Of a stretch of 54,157 nucleotides of DNA, positions 15,998 to 24,459 are shown one piece after another. Positions within the stretch are counted from its first letter, which is position 1. Every line of letters starts with the position of its first letter. The translations under genes were made by a program, and so were the position numbers. Origin of the DNA: Mangrovimonas xylaniphaga (lineage in GTDB: Bacteria; Bacteroidota; Bacteroidia; Flavobacteriales; Flavobacteriaceae); assembly GCF_001280435.1 (NCBI RefSeq), contig NZ_LBIP01000027.1:1-54157 (forward strand), read 5' to 3'. The notes beneath the pieces are model-generated. The model was not told the origin of the DNA. It worked only from the letters and a program-made list of their open reading frames with translations, and made no database searches.

Positions 15998-18409
15998 AAA
16001 AGGGTTCTGTTCTTTTAGAGGGAAATATGCCTTTCCTTTTTCGGTTTCAAAAGTGATTTTTTGTCCTTTAAATTCCAAGGTACATGTACCTCCTTCTTTA
16101 GAAAATACTTTGACATTAACGGGAATGCTTTCTTTCCAAATAACATCTACAACAAAGCCACCACGGGCACAAAGTCCTTTGTAGCTTCCATTGGCCCAAG
16201 ATTTTGGTAGGGCAGGTAACAAACGAATGCTTCCAGATTGACTTTGCAGTAACATTTCGGCAATGCCTGCTGTCGTTCCAAAATTGGCATCTATTTGAAA
16301 TGGTGGGTGCGAAGTGAATAGGTTAGGATTGGTGCTTTTTTGCAATACCATTTCCAATCCGTGAAGGGCATTTTCAGCTTCCCCCAATCTGGCATATTGA
16401 TTGATCAACCAAGCGGCACTCCAACCTGTATGGCCACCACCATTGGCAATTCTAAAATCCAAAGATTTCTTGGCTGCTGCAGCCAACTCAGGGGTTTCTT
16501 CAACATCTATTTGATAGCCCGGATGCAAACCAAATAAGTGAGAGATATGACGGTGGCCTGGCTCTACTTCCTCGAAAGCTTCGTTCCATTCCATCAATCG
16601 GCCATCTGTCCCTATTTTTGGTTTTGCCAAACGTTCTTGGGCAACTGTCACCTGATGTACAAATTCATTGTCTATTTCCAAGGCATTGGAAGCGTCTATA
16701 AAATTTTTAAAGAGTTGCCAAATTACTTGCTGGTCGTGTGAAGGTCCCATAGAAATCTGGCACTTGCTGCCATCTGGAGCAATAAAGGTGTTCTCTGGTG
16801 ATACCGATGGCCCAGATACCAAGGCGCCAGTTATTTTATCTTCAACCAACCAATCCATATAAAATTGGGTAGAAGCCTTTAAAATTGGGTAGGTGTCTTC
16901 CAAAAAGGCCTTGTCCAAGGTGAAGTAATAATGCTCCATGATATGTGAGGTCAACCAAGCACCGCCTGTAACGTGCATTCCCCAGCTGGCACCTTCTCCC
17001 GGAGAGGTGTACCCCCAAACATTGGTGATGGGGTGCACCACCCAACCATCAGAATTATAATGAACTTTGGCTGTTTCTGATCCCGGAGTTTGCAATGTTT
17101 TTGTTAAGTCGAAAAGAGGTAAATGCATTTCACCCAGATTGGTGGTTTCGGCTGGCCAGTAGTTCATTTGTACATTTACATCCGTATGGTAATCGCCATT
17201 CCAAGGGGTTTGAACTTTGTTGGCCCAAATACCTTGTAGGTTAGCAGGAAGCGTTTCTGGTCTAGAGGACGAAATCAATAAGTAGCGCCCGTATTGAAAC
17301 AACAATTCCACTAAATGTAAATCGGTTGTTGAGGTTTTAAAGTTTTGAAGCCTTATATCTGTTGGAATGGTATCTCTAAGATTTGAAGTCAAATTTAAAT
17401 CGACTCTTTTGTAGTATTGTTGGTAATCGGCTACATGTCTGTTTAAAAGTTCTTCGTAAGACGTTTGCTTTCCTTTTTGAAGGTGGGTTTGTGTAAGGTC
17501 TTTGTAAGGGCGTCCTTTGTATTTTGGATAGTCTAACACATAGTCTGTAGAAGCCGTTAGCAATAAAGTAACTTCATCAGCATTTTTAACCACAAGTTCG
17601 TTATCTGTAAAGCTAAGGTCTCCACTTTTATTGACTGCAGAAAGACGTACCATATAGTTAAGTCCTTCCCCTTCTTTACCGTCTGTCATAGTCCCTTCCA
17701 TGATTAATTGATCATTTTCAGTGTGGATTTGAGAGTGTTCCGACCTACTCATACTAGTACTGAAGGACAGCTTTCCTGGTTGGTCTGCCGTTAATTTGAT
17801 GACCATCAATTGATCTGGATGACTCACAAAAACTTCTCGTTTGTAGTTGACACCATCTTGGGTATATTGAATTCTGGAAACCGCATCTTCAAGATCCAAT
17901 TCTCTTTGGTAATTTTCGTAAGGTTGTTTGTTTTCAAAATCAATCCACAAATCACCCAAGGTTTGGAAGCAGCCAAAAGGAACATTGGCCCCGCTACCAT
18001 ATCCCGAACCCACACCCTTACAGATTTGGGTGGCGTTGGTGAGTTCTGTGGCCTCTTTATATTTGCCTTCGTATAAAAGCTCTCGGATTTTCCCAAGGGC
18101 CGGAAAGGCGTCTGGATTGTTATTGTCGTTTTCACTTCCAGACCACATACTTTCTTCGTTCAACTGAATACGTTCCTTGTGCACATCGCCAAACACAACG
18201 GCCCCCAAAGCACCATTTCCCATAGGCAGACCTTTAAGCCATTCTGCATCGTCGTTCCATCCATTTGGATCGTCGGTAACCGAAGCCTTGGCAGGTGTTT
18301 GATACCATAATTTCATGTTGGATGTCTGTGGCTCGGCAGTTTGTTGTTCGCAAGAAGTGAAGCTTAGGGCTAAGCCTAACAAGGTGAGGAGATATAATTT
18401 GGATGTCAT
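15977..18409 (-). CDS. GH95 family glycoside hydrolase (alpha-L-fucosidase type), lipoprotein
   Basis: An 810-residue protein. The N-terminus is an SPII signal with Cys in SFTSC, so it is a lipoprotein, probably on the periplasmic or outer face of the outer membrane. GH95 landmarks are in order: the N-terminal beta domain with LPMGNGALGAVVFGD and IQLNEESMWSG; the (alpha/alpha)6 core with QMNYWPAETTNL holding the paired Asn; MEWNEAFEEVEPGHRHISHL with the acidic residue (Glu610 within WNEAF); and DANFGTTAGIAEMLLQS with the catalytic-site Asp. The family removes alpha-1,2-L-fucose, and some members act on L-galactose. There is no SusC/SusD pair nearby, so it is not in a visible polysaccharide locus. 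A perfect inverted repeat overlies its promoter region. Confidence 0.93.
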   Translation of the reverse strand: MTSKLYLLTLLGLALSFTSCEQQTAEPQTSNMKLWYQTPAKASVTDDPNGWNDDAEWLKGLPMGNGALGAVVFGDVHKERIQLNEESMWSGSENDNNNPDAFPALGKIRELLYEGKYKEATELTNATQICKGVGSGYGSGANVPFGCFQTLGDLWIDFENKQPYENYQRELDLEDAVSRIQYTQDGVNYKREVFVSHPDQLMVIKLTADQPGKLSFSTSMSRSEHSQIHTENDQLIMEGTMTDGKEGEGLNYMVRLSAVNKSGDLSFTDNELVVKNADEVTLLLTASTDYVLDYPKYKGRPYKDLTQTHLQKGKQTSYEELLNRHVADYQQYYKRVDLNLTSNLRDTIPTDIRLQNFKTSTTDLHLVELLFQYGRYLLISSSRPETLPANLQGIWANKVQTPWNGDYHTDVNVQMNYWPAETTNLGEMHLPLFDLTKTLQTPGSETAKVHYNSDGWVVHPITNVWGYTSPGEGASWGMHVTGGAWLTSHIMEHYYFTLDKAFLEDTYPILKASTQFYMDWLVEDKITGALVSGPSVSPENTFIAPDGSKCQISMGPSHDQQVIWQLFKNFIDASNALEIDNEFVHQVTVAQERLAKPKIGTDGRLMEWNEAFEEVEPGHRHISHLFGLHPGYQIDVEETPELAAAAKKSLDFRIANGGGHTGWSAAWLINQYARLGEAENALHGLEMVLQKSTNPNLFTSHPPFQIDANFGTTAGIAEMLLQSQSGSIRLLPALPKSWANGSYKGLCARGGFVVDVIWKESIPVNVKVFSKEGGTCTLEFKGQKITFETEKGKAYFPLKEQNPFGAIAKE

Positions 18410-18440
18410 AGTGAATGGTGTCTTCTGAAATTTTTAAGAG

Positions 18441-18461
18441 TTAAGGTCTAAGTGACCTTAA
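18441..18461 (-). promoter_or_regulatory. Operator-like inverted repeat upstream of GH95 gene 1
   Basis: TTAAGGTC and GACCTTAA form a perfect 8-bp inverted repeat with a 5-base spacer, ending 32 bases upstream of the ATG. A -7-like box TACATTTT (18463-18470, minus strand) lies directly before it, so a protein bound here would cover the start of transcription. That is the layout of a repressor site. No T-run follows, which argues against a terminator. Confidence 0.55.
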
Positions 18462-18570
18462 TAAAATGTAAAGATAACCAATTACCCTGATATTATAGGA
18501 TTTTCAGAAGGGTTATCAACCTAGTAAATGTGGTTTTTATGTTAATGGAATACTGCTTTTGAAATTTGAT

Positions 18571-20046
18571 TTACACCGTTGATAGTCTTTTTATGGGAAG
18601 GCTAAAGAAAAACTCAGTGCCTTGGTTGAGCACGCTTTTTACATGTATGGACACTTGGTGTAAATCCATAATGCGCTTTACAATGGCTAGGCCAAGCCCG
18701 CTTCCTTTTTTGGAATCGGTTAGGAATTTCCCTTTTCTGTAACGTTCAAAAATATGGGGCAATTCTTCAGTGGAAATACCACTCCCAGTATCGGAAATGC
18801 TTACTTTGAGTTCGTCGTCATTTCTAGTCAATTCCAAAGTCACCACATCGCCTTGTTCGCAATGGTTGATAGCATTGTCAATAATATTTTGAAGCGCCCT
18901 GTCAATTAAGGCGATATCGGCATACACTAAAGGCAAATCCTTTGAATATACCGTATTGATGCTAACTCCTTTTTTTTGGGCAATGATGCGGTATTTGTCG
19001 GCAATATCCTGAATGATTTCGGCCATTTGTACAGGTTCATAATCAGGGGTTCGTTGTTCCGCTTCCAATTTGCTCAGTTCAAATAAATCATCGACCAATT
19101 TTTTGAGTTTATCAGAATTTTTGAGCACAATTTCCATATAGCGCTCCTTTTGCGCTTCGGTCAGTTCATCGCCTTTAATCATTAGGGTTTCCACAAATCC
19201 TCTGATGGACGCAATGGGTGTTCTAAGGTCGTGGGAAATATTGGCAATCAATTCTTTTCTAAGGTTATCTACGCTTTGAAGTTCTTCAATATTGGAAGCG
19301 ATGGTATCGGCCATATCGTTAAAGGTATTGGCCAGAAGCCCCATTTCACCTTGTTTAACGCCTTTAACCCGAGCATCGTGATTTCCAGCTTTAAATTCCC
19401 GAAATGCAGAGGTAATTTTGTTGAAATTCCGCGTAAGCAAATAAATGGTCAATAAAGAAATGACCAAGGCAGCTAAAAGAGCATACAACATATTTCGTAC
19501 GCTGAGTTTACGGATGTAACTGGCTTCGTGTTCTTTGATGAGCGCATCATAATCGTTACCTCCAACAATGGTGTAAATGTAACCAACGGTTTGTCCTTCG
19601 TGAGTATAGGGAGCAGCAGAAAATATCTTTTTGCCACCGATGGTTTTGGGGTCATCGCCTTTAATGTAGATTTGACCGTCTTTGGAAATAAATTCCCTTA
19701 CGGGATCTAAATCTATTGCGGTTGCTTTCACCTCTTTGTTCATGGCGACATGTTTGAGGATGTTGCCTTCTAGATCTAAAAGATAAACTTCTGTGGCGGG
19801 GTTGGTAGCCATCACGTGGTGCATTAAATCTCCCATTTTTGATTCTACTACCGAGTCGCCATCAAAAAGGCCTTGCACTTCTTCTACAATGTATTTGGAC
19901 ACATCCTTATTGAGTCCTTGGGTGATTTCATCATGATAATCTTCCGAAAGCTTTACAGAGGAATTACTTATCAAAAAGGCCAAGCCCAAAAAAAGGAGGG
20001 TTAAAACTGCAGCAATTTTGTAAAATAAGGTGTTACTTGTTTTCAT
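18571..20046 (-). CDS. Two-component sensor histidine kinase (HAMP)
   Basis: 491 residues from the ATG at 20046; an upstream TTG would overlap the regulator gene. There are two membrane segments (about 9-28 and 186-206) around a periplasmic sensor region of about 155 residues with a PAS/CACHE-like look (EVYLLDLEGNILKHVA). Then follow HAMP (about 207-255), HisKA with the phospho-His in ANISHDLRTP, and an HATPase domain with NAINH, DTGSGIS and GSGLGLAIV. It starts 4 bases after the response-regulator stop, so the two are cotranscribed and almost surely partners. The signal is unknown. The divergent spondin lipoprotein is the likeliest output. Confidence 0.95.
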   Translation of the reverse strand: MKTSNTLFYKIAAVLTLLFLGLAFLISNSSVKLSEDYHDEITQGLNKDVSKYIVEEVQGLFDGDSVVESKMGDLMHHVMATNPATEVYLLDLEGNILKHVAMNKEVKATAIDLDPVREFISKDGQIYIKGDDPKTIGGKKIFSAAPYTHEGQTVGYIYTIVGGNDYDALIKEHEASYIRKLSVRNMLYALLAALVISLLTIYLLTRNFNKITSAFREFKAGNHDARVKGVKQGEMGLLANTFNDMADTIASNIEELQSVDNLRKELIANISHDLRTPIASIRGFVETLMIKGDELTEAQKERYMEIVLKNSDKLKKLVDDLFELSKLEAEQRTPDYEPVQMAEIIQDIADKYRIIAQKKGVSINTVYSKDLPLVYADIALIDRALQNIIDNAINHCEQGDVVTLELTRNDDELKVSISDTGSGISTEELPHIFERYRKGKFLTDSKKGSGLGLAIVKRIMDLHQVSIHVKSVLNQGTEFFFSLPIKRLSTV

Positions 20047-20050
20047 GATT

Positions 20051-20749
20051 TTAATCTTCAGTAAATCTGTACCCAACGCCCCAAGTGGTCAGGATAAATT
20101 CTGGTTGACCGGGATCCTTTTCCAATTTAGCCCTTAACCTATTGATGTGTGAGTTGACGGTGTGCTCATAGCCTTCAAATTCATAGCCCCAAATACGGTG
20201 CAACAGTTTGGCCCGGCTAAAGGTTTTTCCAGGGTGATTGGCCAAAAGCGAGAGCAGTTCATATTCCTTTGGGGTAAGGCTCAATCGTTCGTTGTTGAAT
20301 TCTACTTTTCGTAGTTCCTGGTTGATCATTAGGTTTTTAATCTTGATATCTGGCAATTTTTCCCCATCATTCTCATGATTGTCAAAAGTGGAACGTCTTA
20401 AAATTGCTTTCACGCGGGCTTGAACTTCCCTCACACTAAACGGTTTGGTAATGTAATCGTCTGCGCCAGTTTCCAAACCCAAAATTTTGTCAATTTCATC
20501 ACTCTTACTAGTCAACATCATAATAGGCGTGTGAATTTTACTCGCTCTTAAATCCCTACAAATGTCCATGCCTTTTTTTCCAGGCAGCATTAAATCCAGA
20601 ATAATTAAATCGTAATCGGTTTGCGTAGCTTCAATATAACCTTCACTACCATGGTAACAACAACGTACTTTGGTTTGATCGTCCTCTAGGTTAATGGCTA
20701 TCAATTCGGCAATGTGCCTATCGTCTTCGATCACTAATATATTGGTCAT
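20051..20749 (-). CDS. OmpR/PhoB-family response regulator
   Basis: 232 residues from the ATG at 20749; a TTG 18 bases upstream gives no better start. The receiver domain (1-120) has the acidic pocket ED at 9-10, phospho-acceptor Asp52 in LDLMLPGKKG, Thr in MLTSKSDE and Lys in ITKPF. The C-terminal winged helix (about 130-230) has SLTPKEYELLSLLANHPGKTFSR and HINRLRAKLEKDPGQPEFI, diagnostic of the OmpR class. It is first in an operon with the kinase. Two direct GTATCAC boxes 11 bases apart lie 46-66 bases upstream and fit a dimeric OmpR-type site, so autoregulation is likely. Confidence 0.95.
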   Translation of the reverse strand: MTNILVIEDDRHIAELIAINLEDDQTKVRCCYHGSEGYIEATQTDYDLIILDLMLPGKKGMDICRDLRASKIHTPIMMLTSKSDEIDKILGLETGADDYITKPFSVREVQARVKAILRRSTFDNHENDGEKLPDIKIKNLMINQELRKVEFNNERLSLTPKEYELLSLLANHPGKTFSRAKLLHRIWGYEFEGYEHTVNSHINRLRAKLEKDPGQPEFILTTWGVGYRFTED

Positions 20750-20794
20750 GAATTGGATTCTTTTCAAGCAAGTTAGCGAAGAATTTTCGAAAAA

Positions 20795-20815
20795 GTATCA
20801 CAATTGTATCACATT
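20795..20815 (-). promoter_or_regulatory. Tandem GTGATAC boxes upstream of the response-regulator gene
   Basis: Read toward the regulator gene, AATGTGATAC and ATTGTGATAC follow each other with an 11-base repeat, one helical turn, as expected for OmpR-family dimers. A weak -7-like TAACTTGC (20768-20775) lies 19 bases downstream, so the inner box takes the place of the -33 element. Confidence 0.6.
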
Positions 20816-20882
20816 CTAAAAAAGGTGAAACAACCAGAAGTGCTTGGTGGATAAAGGTGAATTTAACGAAGCGCAGTATAAA

Positions 20883-20941
20883 AATGTGACACATCCTTTA
20901 CAACCTTGTTATAGGATTGTGATACTTGGCGAGTAGGTTTG
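20883..20941 (+). promoter_or_regulatory. Activator-type promoter of the spondin gene with two GTGAYAC boxes
   Basis: AATGTGACAC (20883-20892) and ATTGTGATAC (20916-20925) are in the same orientation toward the spondin gene, 33 bases or three helical turns apart. A perfect -7 box TAGGTTTG is at 20934-20941, but no TTTG stands 19 bases upstream; the inner box overlaps that position. This is the layout of a promoter that needs an activator. The ATG is 28 bases after the -7 box. Confidence 0.6.
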
Positions 20942-20968
20942 TGTAGTCAACAATTAAAATCAATTATT

Positions 20969-21724
20969 ATGAGAACAGTATTATTTATGATCGCGTTTAT
21001 GGCCTTAATGTTTACGGCCTGTACAAATGACACAGAAACCATTGCCAGTGAGGCAGGAACTTCTGAAGAAGCCGCTAGAAAGGCTAATGAAAACAATGCT
21101 TTTACCACTTTTAAGGTAACCATTGCGAACATTGGCGCCGAAACAACCTACCCAACGGTGCTTTCTCCTGGGGTGTTTGTGGTTCAAAAGAAGAATACCA
21201 TGCCTTTATTCATGGCTTGGGAAGCTGATTATGGGGAAGGTGTAGAGGGCATTGCCGAGGATGGTAACCCAAGTATGTTACATGAAAGTTTAAGCAATGC
21301 GGCCAACCCGGATTTACGATCTTTTGGGGTGTTTAATACCCCTGTGGGAGCTGATATGCCGAGTCCTATTACACCGGGAAATTCTTATGAATTTTATGTA
21401 ACGGCCAAACACAATGATTATTTGAACTTTGTAACGATGTATGCCCAGTCCAACGATATTTTTATTGCACCAGAGGCTATGGGTATCGCTTTGTTTGATG
21501 ATAACAAAATGCCCATTAGTGGGGATGTGAGCATGTATTTGTCGCTATGGGATGCGGGAACCGAAGTAAATGAAGAGCCAGGGATTGGACCTAACCAGGC
21601 ACCTAGACAATCGGCTCCGAATACTGGAGAAGATGAACATGGTGTGGTAAGAATGGTAGACGACGGATTTACCTATCCAGAAATTGCCGATTTTATTCAA
21701 GTAACGGTAACCCCTATGGAGTAG
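20969..21724 (+). CDS. Spondin-domain lipoprotein
   Basis: 251 residues from the ATG at 20969; an upstream TTG only lengthens the signal peptide. SPII signal MRTVLFMIAFMALMFTAC, then a short linker and a Spondin_N domain (about 40-250): FKVTIANIGAETT, LSPGVFVVQ, LSNAANPDLRSFGVFN, PITPGNSYEFYVTA, LSLWDAGTEVNEEPG and a C-terminal strand IADFIQVTVTP. In bacteria such domains are found on secreted or surface lipoproteins of unknown role, related to the F-spondin N-domain. It is transcribed divergently from the RR/HK pair from a promoter bearing matching boxes, so it is likely a regulated target, perhaps an envelope-stress or adhesion factor. Confidence 0.88.
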   Translation: MRTVLFMIAFMALMFTACTNDTETIASEAGTSEEAARKANENNAFTTFKVTIANIGAETTYPTVLSPGVFVVQKKNTMPLFMAWEADYGEGVEGIAEDGNPSMLHESLSNAANPDLRSFGVFNTPVGADMPSPITPGNSYEFYVTAKHNDYLNFVTMYAQSNDIFIAPEAMGIALFDDNKMPISGDVSMYLSLWDAGTEVNEEPGIGPNQAPRQSAPNTGEDEHGVVRMVDDGFTYPEIADFIQVTVTPME

Positions 21725-21742
21725 TGGAAGCAAGTTTAGTTG

Positions 21743-21779
21743 AAAAGAAAAATGCCCTGAATAAGGGCATTTTTCTTTT
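21743..21779. terminator. Bidirectional rho-independent terminator between spondin and ACR3 genes
   Basis: AAAAGAAAAATGCCCT and its exact complement form a 16-bp stem with a 5-base loop (GAATA). The AT-rich outer stem gives a U-run on either strand. It sits between two convergent stops (21724 plus, 21800 minus) and serves both. Confidence 0.9.
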
Positions 21780-21799
21780 AATAGGTTTCTGAAAATATA

Positions 21800-22846
21800 C
21801 TAGGCTTTGGCCTTTACATAGTATTTGTCTTTCAACCAAAAGGCAACTTTTACCAATAAAATCAGAGCTGGTACTTCAACCAAGGGACCAATAACGCCTG
21901 CAAAGGCCTGCCTAGAATTCAATCCGAATACGGCAATGGCAACGGCTATGGCCAATTCAAAATTGTTTCCTGCTGCGGTAAATGCTACTGAGGCAGTTTT
22001 GTCATATTCGGCACCCATGGATTTGGTAACGAAAAATCCAATGATGAACATTAATCCGAAATAGATCAATAGCGGAATGGCAATAATGAGCACATCCATT
22101 GGGATTTCAACTATCAATTCCCCTTTTAGAGAGAACATAATCACTATGGTAAACAATAAGGCAATAAGTGTCATTGGAGAGATTCTAGGTATAAAAGTAT
22201 TCATATACCATGCTTCGCCTTTTAGTTTTACTAAAATTAATCGGCTTAAAATTCCCATTAGGAAAGGGATTCCCAAGTAAATAGCCACACTTTCGGCAAT
22301 GGTTCCAATGGAAATATCTACAATAGCGCCTTCAAATCCAAAATAGGGAGGAAGTACGGTAATAAAAATCCAAGCGTAAAAGCTATAGGCAAAGACTTGG
22401 AAAATACTGTTGAGTGCTACCAATCCTGCACCATATTCGCTACTACCTTCGGCAAGGTCGTTCCAAACCAAAACCATGGCAATACAACGCGCCAATCCAA
22501 TCAGTATCAATCCCACCATATATTCGGGGTAATCCCTAAGGAAAATAATGGCCAAAACGAACATTAATATCGGGCCTATAATCCAGTTAAGCACCAATGA
22601 AATGGATAGGATTTTTTTGTTTTTGAACACTTGTGGCAACAAGGCGTAGTTCACTTTTGCCAAAGGAGGATACATCATTAAAATCAACCCGATGGCAATG
22701 GGAATGTTGGTAGTGCCTTGATTGAAAGAGTTGATATAATCTGGGAAGGAAGGGATGAAATATCCCAAACCAATCCCAAGTGCCATGGCAACGAAAATCC
22801 ATAGCGTAAGATTACGGTCTAGAAAACTTAATTTTTTTGTAGCCAT
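21800..22846 (-). CDS. acr3: ACR3-family arsenite efflux transporter
   Basis: A 348-residue membrane protein with about 10 hydrophobic helices. ACR3 signatures are visible: [14 protein letters not shown], the [18 protein letters not shown] segment with the conserved Cys needed for arsenite transport, and [16 protein letters not shown]. It exports As(III) using the membrane potential or protons. Its ATG overlaps the reductase stop by one base (TAATG), showing translational coupling. It is the last gene of the ars operon, before the shared terminator. Confidence 0.96.
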   Translation of the reverse strand: MATKKLSFLDRNLTLWIFVAMALGIGLGYFIPSFPDYINSFNQGTTNIPIAIGLILMMYPPLAKVNYALLPQVFKNKKILSISLVLNWIIGPILMFVLAIIFLRDYPEYMVGLILIGLARCIAMVLVWNDLAEGSSEYGAGLVALNSIFQVFAYSFYAWIFITVLPPYFGFEGAIVDISIGTIAESVAIYLGIPFLMGILSRLILVKLKGEAWYMNTFIPRISPMTLIALLFTIVIMFSLKGELIVEIPMDVLIIAIPLLIYFGLMFIIGFFVTKSMGAEYDKTASVAFTAAGNNFELAIAVAIAVFGLNSRQAFAGVIGPLVEVPALILLVKVAFWLKDKYYVKAKA

Positions 22847-23466
22847 TAGTTAGTTTGGATTTTTGAGAATACATAAAAGAGTTCAGTAGCAATTTGTTTG
22901 CTACGTTCGCTATATTTTTCAGCCTGCTGAGGTGTGTTGTCGAAGGCTTTTGGGTCTTTAAACATAATTGGAATGCGTTGTTCTGCACCAGGAACAATAG
23001 GGCAGGCTTCGTTGGCTGAATCACAGGTCATAATGGCTGCAAATTCAGATTTTGGATTGAATTCATCATCCATTTTTTTTGAAAAACCAATGATTGGGTG
23101 GGCGTTTTCAGCATATTTTATACTGTAAACGGGATTGGTGCCTTCGGATAATCTGGCAATTTCAAATCCTGTGTTCTGAAGGGTTTGCGCAGCCATAGGA
23201 AACAAGGCCGTGGCTTCTGTACCTCCCGAATAACAAAACACTTGTTTGATTCCAAAATGGTAAGCCATGGTTTGTGCCCAAACTTGCGATAAGTGACTTC
23301 TTCTTGAATTGTGGGTGCAAATAAAATTGATACGAATATCGTTTTTCTGTGCTACTTTTTGTTGGATATAATCCACAAGAGGCTGAAGGATTTCTTTGCG
23401 TTCTTCTGAAATAGAATTCAAATCTAGGGTAGAGATGAACTCCTCTATACTTTTAAATAATGACAT
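22846..23466 (-). CDS. Low-molecular-weight PTP-type arsenate reductase
   Basis: 206 residues from the ATG at 23466; a TTG 24 bases upstream would overlap the DUF6428 gene. An N-terminal helical extension of about 45 residues comes before the LMW-PTP fold with the CX5R loop (Cys50-THNSR-Arg56), a YSGGTEATA segment, and [20 protein letters not shown] near the C-terminus with two further Cys, usual for arsenate reductases. It reduces As(V) to As(III) for the ACR3 pump. Stop and next start overlap by one base. A protein phosphatase role is the alternative label, but the operon favours arsenate. Confidence 0.92.
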   Translation of the reverse strand: MSLFKSIEEFISTLDLNSISEERKEILQPLVDYIQQKVAQKNDIRINFICTHNSRRSHLSQVWAQTMAYHFGIKQVFCYSGGTEATALFPMAAQTLQNTGFEIARLSEGTNPVYSIKYAENAHPIIGFSKKMDDEFNPKSEFAAIMTCDSANEACPIVPGAEQRIPIMFKDPKAFDNTPQQAEKYSERSKQIATELFYVFSKIQTN

Positions 23467-23480
23467 ATTTTGAATGGTCT

Positions 23481-23945
23481 TTAACAACAACCGCTATTAG
23501 GCGTGCAACAAGCGTTTTGAAGGTCTGATAGTTTTACTTTTGGTTTTTGAGCTGGGATACCACAGTTGTCTTTTGCCAAACAATCTGTTTGTTTTGTGGT
23601 AAGTTGAAAGTTCATACCGTCAAAATCCAAACCAAATTTTTGAATGGTCTCTCCTTGGTATTCCACTTCAATTTCGGAATCATTTAGCCCAAGTGTCTTT
23701 TCTGAAAGTTCTATAATGTGCACGAGTTTTTCTGGATGCAATCTGTGGTTATAATCGTTGGCATTCCAAAGCTGGAAGTTGATGACTTCTTCTTGTCTCA
23801 CCGTTCCACCACAATCGATAAAATGCTTCGTGATTTTGCCTATTTCCGTGACGTGGAAATGTTCAGGAACCAAGGTTCCGTTTGGTAATTGGAACGTTAG
23901 TGTATCCAACTGTTCCAAATGTTTTTTTACTTCTGATAGTTTCAT
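23481..23945 (-). CDS. DUF6428 family protein of the ars operon
   Basis: 154 residues with no signal peptide or membrane segment. Recognisable stretches include MKLSEVKKHLEQLDTLTFQL, PEHFHVTEIGKITKHFIDCGG and LQLWNANDYNHRL-like regions, and a C-terminus rich in Cys (DCLAKDNCG, NACCTPNSGCC). Such proteins are a regular member of flavobacterial ars operons between arsR and the reductase. Function is unknown. The Cys cluster could bind As(III), as a metallochaperone or sensor would; this is inference. It starts 44 bases after the arsR stop and ends 14 bases before the reductase ATG. Confidence 0.88.
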   Translation of the reverse strand: MKLSEVKKHLEQLDTLTFQLPNGTLVPEHFHVTEIGKITKHFIDCGGTVRQEEVINFQLWNANDYNHRLHPEKLVHIIELSEKTLGLNDSEIEVEYQGETIQKFGLDFDGMNFQLTTKQTDCLAKDNCGIPAQKPKVKLSDLQNACCTPNSGCC

Positions 23946-23989
23946 ATCTATAGGTTTTTAGCAAAGCTGCAATTAAACATGTTTGAATT

Positions 23990-24319
23990 TTAGCAACAAT
24001 CCGTTTTTGGGATGTCCTTGTTGAGGAATTCAGAGAGAAGGGTTTTCATCTCCGTCCAATTTTCTTTGTGAATGCAATAGCATACACTGGTGCCTTCAAT
24101 ATTTCCCTTAATCAAACCAAGTTGTTTGAGTTCTTTTAAATGTTGGGAAATGGTTGGTTGCGCCAAGCCAATCTCTTCTACCAAATCACCACAGGCACAA
24201 GCATCAATTTTAAACAAATGCTCTAGAATTGCCACTCTTGCAGGGTGACCAAACGCTTTTGCCAATAGGGCTATTTGGTTTTGGTAATCGGTAAATATTT
24301 CGGTTTTGGTAATGCCCAT
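23990..24319 (-). CDS. arsR: ArsR-family metalloregulator
   Basis: A 109-residue winged-helix repressor. It has LLAKAFGHPARVAILEHL at the N-terminus, a CAC motif (Cys41, Cys43) followed by GDLVEEIGLAQPTISQHLKELKQLGLI for DNA reading, and a wing with GTSVCYCIHKEN. The CxC at the start of helix 3 matches the As(III)/Sb(III) site of classical ArsR. A Cys pair ends the protein. It heads the operon and should repress it until arsenite binds. A promoter with an operator-like sequence lies just upstream. Confidence 0.95.
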   Translation of the reverse strand: MGITKTEIFTDYQNQIALLAKAFGHPARVAILEHLFKIDACACGDLVEEIGLAQPTISQHLKELKQLGLIKGNIEGTSVCYCIHKENWTEMKTLLSEFLNKDIPKTDCC

Positions 24320-24337
24320 AAGCTCTTTAATTGTTTC

Positions 24338-24372
24338 ATTGCAATATTACGATTAATAGTGGTGGTAACAAA
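24338..24372 (-). promoter_or_regulatory. ars operon promoter with overlapping ArsR operator-like sequence
   Basis: On the minus strand TTTG (24369-24372) is followed after exactly 19 bases by TAATATTG (24342-24349), a 7/8 match to TAnnTTTG: a good Bacteroidota sigma-A promoter. The -7 box lies inside an imperfect palindrome, ATCGTAATATTGCAAT (24338-24353), of the kind ArsR proteins bind. Repressor binding would block the promoter. The arsR ATG is about 20 bases downstream. Confidence 0.7.
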
Positions 24373-24459
24373 ATATTTGAAGTGAATTCTTTATTGGAAA
24401 GGGGAAAATAGATGCGGGCTTTATAGGAGGTGGGGAGTAAATGTTTGATCAATATACCT

